Assembly (NCBI GenBank): GCA_007133065.1 | Contig: SLNJ01000029.1 | Span: 1 to 50,192 of the forward strand | Length of the DNA stretch: 50,192 bases | Source: Opitutales bacterium | GTDB lineage: Bacteria; Verrucomicrobiota; Verrucomicrobiia; Opitutales; Oceanipulchritudinaceae | Reading direction: 5' to 3' | Part shown: positions 27,576-35,434 of the stretch, one piece after another | Layout: each line of letters begins with the position of its first letter | Numbering within the stretch: position 1 is the first letter of the stretch | Position numbers and translations under genes: made by a program | Notes under the pieces: generated by a model | Seen by the model: only the letters and a program-made list of their open reading frames with translations | Told to the model about the DNA's origin: nothing | Databases searched by the model: none

Positions 27576-27909
27576 CCGGATTCTCCCGGCTGTAAATCCG
27601 CCAACGCGCCCGGCGGGAGCGTCCACCGGCCTGGCGCTCAAAATAGACGCGATAGATCGCCCCGTCCGAATCGCGGAGCCGATAGCCGTGCCGGCGTACA
27701 TACCGTTCGCCCGAACCCGACTGGCACGGCCCGGACTCCTTCCATTTCTCCAACAACGCTGTGAATGTGATAATCAATTTCCCGCGTCGAAAACGGGAGG
27801 GAAGGAGTGGTTCGCCCACGGTGGGTGCGACGAGTATCGGAGATTCCGGAGCCGGCTGAATCGGCTCGCTCAGGAGCGTTTCCCGCGGCGTGTCGGTATT
27901 CGCTTTCAT
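27568..27909 (-). CDS. Hypothetical protein, first gene of the NUDIX-tsaB-alr operon
   Basis: A 113-aa protein I do not recognise. The N-terminal half is Pro/Glu-rich (SEPIQPAPESPILVAPTVGEP). The C-terminal half contains LIITFTALLEKW, then YVRRHGYRLRDSDGAIYRVYFERQ and a basic tail. There is no signal peptide or membrane helix. Its stop codon overlaps the NUDIX start by 8 bp, supporting a real gene and an operon of four. It starts with ATG 27909. Confidence 0.6.
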   Translation of the reverse strand: MKANTDTPRETLLSEPIQPAPESPILVAPTVGEPLLPSRFRRGKLIITFTALLEKWKESGPCQSGSGERYVRRHGYRLRDSDGAIYRVYFERQAGGRSRRARWRIYSRENPDE

Positions 27910-28310
27910 GGTCGGATGCTGGAATGCTTCCGAGTGAAGATACCCGGAATCCGACAGTCAACCCCGTACCCGTTCGGTCTCATCCTTCCCGTGCTTCGTC
28001 CGCCTGTTTACATCGTCCGGGAAATCCGAATTGACCAAGCGCTGCCGGGGGTCGAACGGAGCCCCCTTTTGTTCTTTCTCTTGACGGCTCCATCCCCCTT
28101 CCACGAAACTTTCCGTGCGAAAGCGCTCCTTCGTACTGTTCTCAGCAGAGTCATGCCCGCTCTCTCTTCAGCGTTCCGAGCGTCCGATAAGGTGGGTGGT
28201 GTGCATTCCCTGAGAACATGTACGTTGGATTCGCTCATATTCGTCATGCATTGCATTGCCCTGAAAGCGCGACCATAAATGGAAGTGAGTAGAAAAACCG
28301 GCAGTCATCT
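27910..28310. other. 401-bp non-coding gap
   Basis: No gene is supportable on either strand. A GGGGG...CCCCCTTTT element at 28047-28070 resembles a short plus-strand terminator, but nothing upstream on that strand needs ending. The rest holds nothing I can name and probably contains the divergent promoters of the minus-strand operon and the usp-BCCT pair. Confidence 0.6.
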
Positions 28311-29183
28311 ATGCTGAAGTCAACTCTCATCCCGCTTAGCCTTAAAGAACCGGAAGAGAAGCTTATGGATCTGGCCGGATTTATCTCACAGTTCGGCACG
28401 GAAAAAGTTCGCTTGCTGCATGTGTTCTCGGGGGGCGAGGATGAGAAGAATCGGCGTGAGTTTGAGTTGAAGGAAAGGGAAGCAGTGTTCCGCAACTGTG
28501 GGATGTCCGCCGAAACGGAGATCCGTTCAGGGACCATTGCCTCGGAGATCTGCAAGACTGCCGCTGAACGGGAGGTGGACTACATCGCCATACTCTGGAA
28601 GAAGAAAAACATGATCCGACGGACCATCCTGACCAGTCCGGATACGGACCTGCTGCGCTTATGCAGCTATTCCACACTGATTTTCAAACCCAGGAAAGAA
28701 GTCCGGTTCGTGAAATGGGAATGGGGGAAGCGTGCCGGCGGGAAGGAAGGAAAGGATAGACATAGGAAGGGCCCCAACCACACATCACGTCCAGCGAGGA
28801 TCGTTTATGCCACGGATTGCGGGCGCGCCGACAAAAAGGTGATGCCGTATCTCAAATCGCTCTCATTCGGTGCGAAGGAACTGTATCTCCTGCACGTCAG
28901 GGAGCGTGCACCCGACCCGGAGTCGGACAGGAAACGTCAAGAAGAGCTCTCGAACAAGCTGGACACGTTAGCCGAACAGTGCCTGACAAACTATGATCAT
29001 GTAGAAAATACAATGCTGACGGGGGCCGTCCGCAGGCGAATCCCTGCTGAAACCCGCAAACGGGATGCAGACCTCCTTGTAATCGGACGCAACGACAAGC
29101 CGAAGCCGATGGACAAGCTGCTCGGTTCCACGGCGGAATCCCTGCCGCATCAGACGCACTGCTCCGTACTGATCATCGCCTGA
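28311..29183 (+). CDS. Universal stress protein, two-domain (UspA family)
   Basis: A 290-aa protein with two Usp domains. The first (MLKSTLIPLSLKEPEEKLMD to FKPRKE, about residues 1-128) has the alpha/beta Usp layout but no clear ATP loop. The second starts ARIVYATDCGRADKK and has LLVIGRNDKPKPMDKLLGST, with GST close to the G-2x-G-9x-G-(S/T) ATP-binding pattern, and it ends CSVLIIA. It is only 12 bp from the BCCT start, so the pair is co-transcribed; Usp genes often accompany transporters in salt-stress loci. By eye its GC content is about 52%, lower than the flanking genes. Confidence 0.88.
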   Translation: MLKSTLIPLSLKEPEEKLMDLAGFISQFGTEKVRLLHVFSGGEDEKNRREFELKEREAVFRNCGMSAETEIRSGTIASEICKTAAEREVDYIAILWKKKNMIRRTILTSPDTDLLRLCSYSTLIFKPRKEVRFVKWEWGKRAGGKEGKDRHRKGPNHTSRPARIVYATDCGRADKKVMPYLKSLSFGAKELYLLHVRERAPDPESDRKRQEELSNKLDTLAEQCLTNYDHVENTMLTGAVRRRIPAETRKRDADLLVIGRNDKPKPMDKLLGSTAESLPHQTHCSVLIIA

Positions 29184-29195
29184 CCGGAGGGTCGA

Positions 29196-30725
29196 ATGGA
29201 CAAGCTGAGAAACAACATCGTGTATGTCCTCTCCCTGCTCATGGTGCTGGTGTTGACCGTACCGGGAGTGTTCCGCCCGGACGCCCTTTTTGATATGGCC
29301 ACCTACATTCACGGCCAGGTCCTGGAACGGTTCGGCTGGGCCTATCTGGTCGCCGCCTTCCTGTTCGTGGTGTTCAATCTCTACCTTGCCTTGAGTAAAT
29401 ACGGCAAGATCAAGCTCGGCAAGCAGCATGAGAAGCCGCAGTTCTCGTATTTCGGATGGTTTAGCATGCTCTTTGCGGCCGGAATGGGCATCGGGCTCAT
29501 TTTCTGGGGAGTGGCGGAGCCGATGAGCCACTTCGTGAATCCACCCGAGCATATTGAAGCCAAATCCGGTGAAGCAGCTCGCTTCGCCATGCAGTACAGC
29601 TTCTTCCACTGGGGTATCCAGCCGTGGGCAGTTTATATCCTAATGAGCCTTTGCATTGCTTATTTCTCTTTCCGGCGCGGGATGCGGCCGCTCATCTCCA
29701 GTTGTTTCTACCCGCTCATCGGCGACCGGATATACGGACCGATCGGCTACCTGGTCGATATCCTCGGCGTATTTGCCACCCTGTTCGGCATTGTCACATC
29801 GCTGGGACTGGGTGCCATGCAGATTACATCCGGATTGGGAGAAGTTTTTTCCTTCCATGCCGGCTACACGGCCATGCTGATCGTCATCGCTGTGGTGACC
29901 GTGCTGTTCATGATCTCCACCGTCAGCGGTGTCGACAAGGGAATCCAGATCCTCAGCAAGACCAACATCGTTCTTGCGATCACCCTGTTGGCTTTCCTGC
30001 TGGTGGTCGGCCCGACCGTTTTCATCCTTAATATCTTCACCAACACCATCGCTGATTTCACCTCCGGATTCCTGAGCATGAGCCTGTCGACCAACCCGTT
30101 TGTGGGGTACGAGTGGACAGAGTCGTGGACCCTGTTCTACTGGGCTTGGTGGATTGCATGGTCGCCATTTGTCGGGTTGTTCGTGGCGAGCATCTCGCGC
30201 GGACGCACGATCAGCGAGTTTGTGGCCGGGGCGTTGATCGTCCCGGTGTTGCTGACCTTCATCTGGTTCAGTACATTTGGCGGATCGGCTTTTCATGTTG
30301 AACTGACGCAGGAATCCGGCATTGCCGGGGCCATTGCCGATGACGTGTCGGTCGGGCTGTTTCTGCTTTACGAGCATTTTCCGCTCACTTCGGTTCTCAG
30401 CCTCATCACGATCCTGCTGCTGTCCGTATTTTTCATCACCTCCGCCGATTCAGCTACTTTTGTAATCTCGATGATGACCTCGGGCGGACAATTTTATCCG
30501 CCCCTGTGGAAGAAAGTGACCTGGGGACTGGTGATATCCGGCACGGCAGCGGTGCTGCTGTATGCAGGTGGACTCGAAGCGCTGCAAAAAATGGCGATCA
30601 CCGCCGCGCTTCCGCTCACGGTGATGATGCTGTTGATGTGCGTGTGCCTGTACCGGGGATTACGGTATGAGTTCACCGTCGAAGGAGGTCCAGAGGGGGA
30701 AAAGGCCAGGGGATACATGGAGTAA
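29196..30725 (+). CDS. BCCT-family osmolyte transporter
   Basis: A 509-aa transporter with about twelve membrane helices. The glycine-rich stretch GMGIGLIFWGVAEP (96-109) is the BCCT signature at the sodium/substrate site, and the Trp-rich segment WTLFYWAWWIAWSPFVG (about 308-324) forms the aromatic substrate box. The GMGIG form is more often seen in glycine betaine carriers than in choline carriers (GMGVG), but the substrate remains a guess. A Shine-Dalgarno GGAGG lies 7 bp before ATG 29196. The C-terminal tail is short, unlike BetP, so osmosensing by a long tail is not expected. Confidence 0.93.
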   Translation: MDKLRNNIVYVLSLLMVLVLTVPGVFRPDALFDMATYIHGQVLERFGWAYLVAAFLFVVFNLYLALSKYGKIKLGKQHEKPQFSYFGWFSMLFAAGMGIGLIFWGVAEPMSHFVNPPEHIEAKSGEAARFAMQYSFFHWGIQPWAVYILMSLCIAYFSFRRGMRPLISSCFYPLIGDRIYGPIGYLVDILGVFATLFGIVTSLGLGAMQITSGLGEVFSFHAGYTAMLIVIAVVTVLFMISTVSGVDKGIQILSKTNIVLAITLLAFLLVVGPTVFILNIFTNTIADFTSGFLSMSLSTNPFVGYEWTESWTLFYWAWWIAWSPFVGLFVASISRGRTISEFVAGALIVPVLLTFIWFSTFGGSAFHVELTQESGIAGAIADDVSVGLFLLYEHFPLTSVLSLITILLLSVFFITSADSATFVISMMTSGGQFYPPLWKKVTWGLVISGTAAVLLYAGGLEALQKMAITAALPLTVMMLLMCVCLYRGLRYEFTVEGGPEGEKARGYME

Positions 30726-30830
30726 GGCACGTGCTTGCCAACAATATCGGGTACGACGTCGATGGCGGTCCCGGCCGGCGCTACTCGCAGATCGAAGCGG
30801 TGCGGGATCCGTGGCTTCCCGCGATGGGGG

Positions 30831-31448
30831 TTAGTATTTGAAGCGGCGTGCCGTATCCGGGTTCATCCGGCAATGGAGGAGTTCGAACGGTTTCTCCGAA
30901 GAGCCCCGGCGCAGGAGTTGTTTGTCGGTCGGGTTCCAAACGACGCGTTGTCCGTGTTCGGAAACCCCGACCCACGTTCCGGCGTCACCCGGGCGGACAA
31001 GGCAATATTCGCCCTTACTTGGTAGACGGAGGCAGACGGTGGGAGTGGCGGCCCACGATTTCGCGTGTTCGAGCAGCAGGTGCGGATCCGGGGGTGGCGC
31101 GATCAGGAGCAAGGCGCCGGTCTCGGCGGCGTCCAGGTATATCGGAGTCTGAAGATCCGTTTTAGAAGCGAATAGCGGCGTCAGCTCGCAGGTGACCCAC
31201 TCCGGGGAATGCTGCGGGAGAAGAACGGCCGATCCGCGCGGCTCTGCGATAATATCGCCCAGTTCGGAACGCTCCCACGGACTCAGCAGAAAGAATCCCG
31301 GACCCTCGGGATTGGGCTGGTCCTGGATGCCGGTGTCCGCCGGGCGTCGCCACGGCACACCCCGTTTCTGTTTGAAGATCCAGATGCCCAGCCCGGCGAG
31401 GGCAAGGAGCAGCAGAAGGAAGCCTTCCCATGGAACATGCAGATCCAC
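30831..31448 (-). CDS. Hypothetical membrane-anchored protein
   Basis: A 205-aa protein, GTG start at 31448, two bases after the stop codon of the EF-G-like gene, hence the same transcript. Residues 9-25 form one membrane helix (FLLLLLALAGLGIWIF) followed by basic residues, giving a single anchor with a soluble domain of about 175 residues. The soluble part has WERSELGDIIAEPRG and a C-terminal block with CLVRPGDAGTW and NPTDKQLLRR. I recognise no family. The tight spacing suggests a role with the EF-G-like GTPase or mere co-expression. Confidence 0.65.
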   Translation of the reverse strand: MDLHVPWEGFLLLLLALAGLGIWIFKQKRGVPWRRPADTGIQDQPNPEGPGFFLLSPWERSELGDIIAEPRGSAVLLPQHSPEWVTCELTPLFASKTDLQTPIYLDAAETGALLLIAPPPDPHLLLEHAKSWAATPTVCLRLPSKGEYCLVRPGDAGTWVGVSEHGQRVVWNPTDKQLLRRGSSEKPFELLHCRMNPDTARRFKY

Positions 31449-31450
31449 GC

Positions 31451-33538
31451 TCAGGCTTTGGCGGCCAATTGAGGTTCCTTTGCCGCTGCGATCACCTTTT
31501 CCTGCAGATCGCTCTGCATCTCCTCGTAGTGGGAGAGCTCCTCAGTATGAAGACCGCGACCGCCGGTCAGGGAGCGCAGGGCGGTTGAATAGCGGTAGAG
31601 CTGCATCTGTGGAATCTGAGCCCGGATTACCTGCACTCCATCCTCGGTGTCCATCCCGATAATCTTGCCGCGACGACTGGAAATATCGCCCATCACATCA
31701 CCCATACACTCCTCGGGAGCCCGGATGGTGACGTTGTAGATCGGTTCGAGAAGGCACGGTTTCGCCTGCATAAACGCCTCCCGAAAGGCCGACTTACCCG
31801 CAATCTGGAAGGCAATGTCCTTTGAGTCGACCGGGTGCATTTTCCCGTCGTAAAAGTCGACCTTCAGATCGACGACGCGGTATCCGGCGAGGATCCCCTC
31901 AGTGCATGCGGCGCGGACTCCCTTTTCCACCGAGGGTACAAAGACGCGATCGACATTCTGCCCGACCAGGGAATTGGTGAACTCGACCCCGCTGTCGCGC
32001 GAAAGCGGTTCGATGCGCATCCAGACTTCGGCAAACTGTCCGGCACCGCCGGATTGTTTCTTGTGGCGGTATTTCGAGTCGGCGGGGGCTTTGATCGTTT
32101 CACGGAAGGGTATGCGGGGTTCAATAAGGTCGGCATGAACGTTAAATCGTCGCTTGAGTCGTTCCAGCAAAATCGCCAAGTGAAGCTCGCCTTGTCCGGC
32201 AAGCACCGTTTGATGGGTCTCCGCATCGTTTCGATAGAGAAAGGTGGGATCCTCCTCGTGCAAGGTGGCGAGCCCTTCCGCCAGACGGTCCTCATCGCCC
32301 TGGGATTTCAGCTTTAGCGCCCCCTGTATATTGGGCCTGGGATACTCGACGCTTGGAAGATTCACGTGCCGGCGCGTGCTGCAGAGCGTATTGCCGGTAT
32401 GGGTGTCCCGCAGTTTCACGGCTGCTCCGATATCGCCGGGGCCGATTTCGCTCGCGGCCACTCGTTCGTGGCCGTGCATGGAGAAGATCTGACCGAGGCG
32501 TTCCGTCATGTTCCGATCGGAATTGTGAAGGTCCATCCCGTGACGGACGCTTCCGGAATACATTCGGAAAAAGGAGAGTTCCCCGACATGCGGTTCGCTG
32601 ATCGTCTTAAAGACATAGCAGGCCGGATCCGGATCGTCCAGGCGAATGACGGTCTCATTGCCGTCGTCGTCGTGGGCGGGGACGTCCTTGCGATCCACGG
32701 GAGTCGAGCCGTATTTCGCTATAAAATCAAGCAGACGGGCGACCCCGACATTCGAGGTCGCAGACGTGACGAACACCGGAATCAGGTACTCGTTCTGAAC
32801 CGCTGCGTGGATTCCCTGTCGCATTTCCTCTTCGCTCAAGCTGCCCTGGTCGAAATAGCGTTCAAGCAGTGAATCATCGGCTTCCGCGACAAATTCGATC
32901 AGCTCGCCATGAAGCTGGCCCACGCGTTCGGCGGCCGACCCTTCGAGCGGTTGTTCCTCGAAGTGTCCACTGCCGTCCGAAGCGTACACGCACTCGTTCT
33001 GGCGCAGCACGTCGACCACCCGATGAAATCCGGGTCCTGGGTCGGCGGGCAGTGTCACCGGGAAGACCGTCCGGCCGAATCGCTCCCGCAGGGCGGCGAG
33101 CACCTCATCAAAGTTCACGTGCTCCTGGTCTGCCCCGTTGACCACGATCATCTTCGGGAGTTCGTAGCGTCCGGCATACGACCATACCTGGTCCGTGCCG
33201 ATTTCCGGGCCGGCGGCGGCGTCGACAACAACGAGCGCAAAATCGCCGACACGCAGGGCGCCGAGCGCCTCACTGATAAAATCGAGGTACCCCGGCGTAT
33301 CGATAATATTGAGTTTTCGGTCGAGCCATGTGCTCTGCAGGACGGTGGCGTGAACGGAAATTTGCCGGTTTTTCTCACTGACATGATAATCCGAGGCCGT
33401 TGTCCCCGCCTCGATGCTTCCCAAGCGTGAAATCTTGCCGGTCGTCCGAAGCATCGCTTCGGCCAGCATTGTTTTGCCACAGGACTGGTGTCCCACGATC
33501 GCGAAGTTGCGGATATCCGCAGGTTTGATCTGACTCAT
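31451..33538 (-). CDS. Elongation factor G-like GTPase
   Basis: A 695-aa translation GTPase with the five-domain EF-G layout. G1 is GHQSCGKT (16-23), G3 is DTPGYLDF (80-87), and the C-terminal EF-G domains IV/V end with the typical PEECMGDVMGDISSRRG. The G4 guanine-specificity motif reads NGAD (134-137) instead of NKxD, which is unusual. It belongs to the EF-G-like (FusA2-type) group, not the main EF-G of the str operon, whose function is unsettled. The start is ATG 33538 with a Shine-Dalgarno AAGGA about ten bases upstream; the longer upstream frame has no family similarity. It overlaps nothing and is followed by the membrane protein at 2 bp. Confidence 0.88.
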   Translation of the reverse strand: MSQIKPADIRNFAIVGHQSCGKTMLAEAMLRTTGKISRLGSIEAGTTASDYHVSEKNRQISVHATVLQSTWLDRKLNIIDTPGYLDFISEALGALRVGDFALVVVDAAAGPEIGTDQVWSYAGRYELPKMIVVNGADQEHVNFDEVLAALRERFGRTVFPVTLPADPGPGFHRVVDVLRQNECVYASDGSGHFEEQPLEGSAAERVGQLHGELIEFVAEADDSLLERYFDQGSLSEEEMRQGIHAAVQNEYLIPVFVTSATSNVGVARLLDFIAKYGSTPVDRKDVPAHDDDGNETVIRLDDPDPACYVFKTISEPHVGELSFFRMYSGSVRHGMDLHNSDRNMTERLGQIFSMHGHERVAASEIGPGDIGAAVKLRDTHTGNTLCSTRRHVNLPSVEYPRPNIQGALKLKSQGDEDRLAEGLATLHEEDPTFLYRNDAETHQTVLAGQGELHLAILLERLKRRFNVHADLIEPRIPFRETIKAPADSKYRHKKQSGGAGQFAEVWMRIEPLSRDSGVEFTNSLVGQNVDRVFVPSVEKGVRAACTEGILAGYRVVDLKVDFYDGKMHPVDSKDIAFQIAGKSAFREAFMQAKPCLLEPIYNVTIRAPEECMGDVMGDISSRRGKIIGMDTEDGVQVIRAQIPQMQLYRYSTALRSLTGGRGLHTEELSHYEEMQSDLQEKVIAAAKEPQLAAKA

Positions 33539-33638
33539 TCCGTCATTCCTTTCTAATTCAACTTTTTGATGTGATATGCCGGGGCTCCGGCCGGTGCCTG
33601 GATCGGGGAGCGTGTATCGCGGAAAACGCCACATTGGA

Positions 33639-33665
33639 CGCGCGAGAGAGCGCGCTGTTTTTTTT
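33639..33665 (+). terminator. Terminator-like hairpin with T8 before miaA
   Basis: CGCGC (33639-33643), six loop bases and GCGCG (33650-33654), then CTG and a run of eight T from 33658. It lies between the divergent EF-G-like gene and miaA, where no plus-strand gene ends. It may end a leader or small transcript running towards miaA. Confidence 0.4.
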
Positions 33666-33748
33666 AGTATCCCGATTCCCGCTGTCAACGGGATTTCCAC
33701 TCGTATCGATTTGACGGGCTCTCCACGAGGCGTGATTGCTATACCGAG

Positions 33749-34687
33749 ATGTCCGGAACACTCTACATCCTGGCCGGTCCGACCGCTTCTGGAAAGACCG
33801 ACCTGGCCCTTGAATGGGCGCGGCGGCGCAACGCCGTAATCCTCTCATGCGACGCGCTCTGTGTATACCGGGGGATGAATATCGGGACCGCGAAACCGGA
33901 CGCCGCGGCTCGGTCTCAGGTGCCGCACTTCGGGATCAACCTGGTGCGGGTGTGCGAGCGCTTTTCGGTTGACTCGTACCAAGCGCATGCGCTGTCAGCG
34001 GTTCGTGAGGCCGGGAAACGACCGCTCCTGGTAACAGGAGGGAGCGGGTTCTACCTGCAATCGTTCTTTGCGCCGGTGGCGGATCGGATTACGATTCCCG
34101 AAGCCATCCGCACCGAGGTGGCGGAACTGGAGGTGCGCGAGGGGCTGCCGGGACTGCTCCGGGAACTCGACTCGTACAATCCGGATGGAACTCCGGGCCT
34201 CGATCGTCGCAACCCTCGCCGGGTTGTGAACGCTCTCTTGCGCTGTCGCGCTTCGGGGCGCACATGGTTGGAACTGCGGGATTCATTTGCGCGGCAGCGC
34301 TCGCCGTTTGCGGACTGGGTCAAGCGGGTTTGCCTGGTTCGTCGGTCGCGGGAGCATCTTCGCGAACGAATCGAGCGCCGAACCCGCACGATGATCGCAG
34401 CCGGTCTGGCGGATGAGGTCGCCGGCCTTCGGCTCGAGGGACTCGAGTCGAACCCGAGCGCCGCCAATGCGATTGGCTACCGGGAGACCCTGGACTACCT
34501 TGACGGGAAGTACAGCGCGCAGGAGTGGGAGGCCGCCATCAACCGGAACACGCGCCGGCTTGTGCGCAAGCAGGATTCCTGGTTCCGGCACCGGCTTCCG
34601 GTCGAACACGTGTATGAACTCGAGGGCGACGATCCCGGCGATCCGAGTCGGCTGGATGCGTGGTGGGGGGAACAACCCGGGGCATAG
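33749..34687 (+). CDS. miaA: tRNA dimethylallyltransferase MiaA
   Basis: A 312-aa enzyme that adds the dimethylallyl group to A37 of tRNAs reading UNN codons. It has Walker A GPTASGKT at residues 9-16, the DSxxxY-type block as DALCVYRGMNIGTAKP, the loop VTGGSGFYLQSFF, and NAIGYRETLDYL near the C-terminus. The Ser of the usual DS is Ala here. The start is ATG 33749. The following HNH nuclease gene is 137 bp away and need not be linked. Confidence 0.95.
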   Translation: MSGTLYILAGPTASGKTDLALEWARRRNAVILSCDALCVYRGMNIGTAKPDAAARSQVPHFGINLVRVCERFSVDSYQAHALSAVREAGKRPLLVTGGSGFYLQSFFAPVADRITIPEAIRTEVAELEVREGLPGLLRELDSYNPDGTPGLDRRNPRRVVNALLRCRASGRTWLELRDSFARQRSPFADWVKRVCLVRRSREHLRERIERRTRTMIAAGLADEVAGLRLEGLESNPSAANAIGYRETLDYLDGKYSAQEWEAAINRNTRRLVRKQDSWFRHRLPVEHVYELEGDDPGDPSRLDAWWGEQPGA

Positions 34688-34824
34688 GACATCCGCCGGT
34701 GATCCGCGCAGTCCGCACGCTATTTCCCTATCGTGGATTGATTGACAACCGTGTGGTATGCGATCGCCAACACGCGGTTTCTGATTTGACAGACCCCGGA
34801 TCTGTGAACAATCCTCCCGAAGAG

Positions 34825-35430
34825 ATGGACGGTCGCCCGAAGCACCGAGTACTCGTGCTCAACCGCCTTTGGCAGGCGGTCAACATCGTTGCGGCCCCGC
34901 GGGCGTTCAGCTTGCTTTTTCAGGAGCACGCGTGCGTGATTCACTGCGATGACAGTGGGTACATGGTCTACGGTATCGATGAGTGGCTCCTCTATTCCGA
35001 AGAGAATCCGGCCCGGCACGAAGGAGATCACATCCATACCGTGCGCCTCAAGATTCGTGTGCCGAAAATCCTCCTGTTGAAGAGCTACGATCGCCTTCCT
35101 GTAAAGGAGATCCGTTTCACCCGTCAGAATCTCTTCGAGCGCGACGGCTACGTCTGCCAGTACTGCGGTGATCTCTTCGGTCCGCGCGAGCTCAACCTCG
35201 ACCATGTGATTCCGCGCGAACGCGGGGGTCGCACGACTTGGGAAAATATCACAACATCCTGTCAGCGATGCAATTCGCGCAAGGCGAATCGTCTTCCCCA
35301 CGAGGCGGGAATGCGCTTGCTGCGCAAACCGCGCCGGCCCTCGTGGCGCCCCTTTGTTAGCGTCGCCGCCCGCGATCGCCTTGACGACGCCTGGACGCAT
35401 TTCCTGCACCTGTCCCACAACGGGAGGTGA
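34825..35430 (+). CDS. HNH endonuclease domain protein
   Basis: A 201-aa protein. The HNH module is CQYCGDLFG, then LNLDHVIPRERGG, then the Asn in WENI and CQRCNSRKANR: two Cys pairs bind structural zinc, and His of DHV, Asn and a final basic helix form the metal-binding nuclease core. The N-terminal ~85 residues (VLVLNRLWQAVNIVAAPRAFSLL) are typical of a widespread solitary HNH family of unknown role. A GTG at 34804 is an alternative start; ATG 34825 has a GAAGAG just upstream. There is no adjacent restriction or toxin gene. Confidence 0.87.
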   Translation: MDGRPKHRVLVLNRLWQAVNIVAAPRAFSLLFQEHACVIHCDDSGYMVYGIDEWLLYSEENPARHEGDHIHTVRLKIRVPKILLLKSYDRLPVKEIRFTRQNLFERDGYVCQYCGDLFGPRELNLDHVIPRERGGRTTWENITTSCQRCNSRKANRLPHEAGMRLLRKPRRPSWRPFVSVAARDRLDDAWTHFLHLSHNGR

Positions 35431-35434
35431 CAGG

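Noticed and set aside
28047-28070. GGGGG...CCCCCTTTT as a terminator.
   Set aside because: No plus-strand gene lies upstream to terminate and the stem is only five perfect pairs.
28311-29183. The first Usp domain as an ATP-binding domain.
   Set aside because: The G-2x-G-9x-G-(S/T) pattern appears only in the second domain.
30726-30830. A 36-codon frame starting GTG 30731 (LANNIGYDVDGG) right after the BCCT gene.
   Set aside because: It is very short and unrecognised, with no ribosome-binding site that stands out. It could be a remnant, but I cannot support it.
34825-35430. The HNH nuclease as part of a defence or toxin system.
   Set aside because: There is no neighbouring methylase, specificity, immunity or toxin gene; it resembles a common solitary HNH family.
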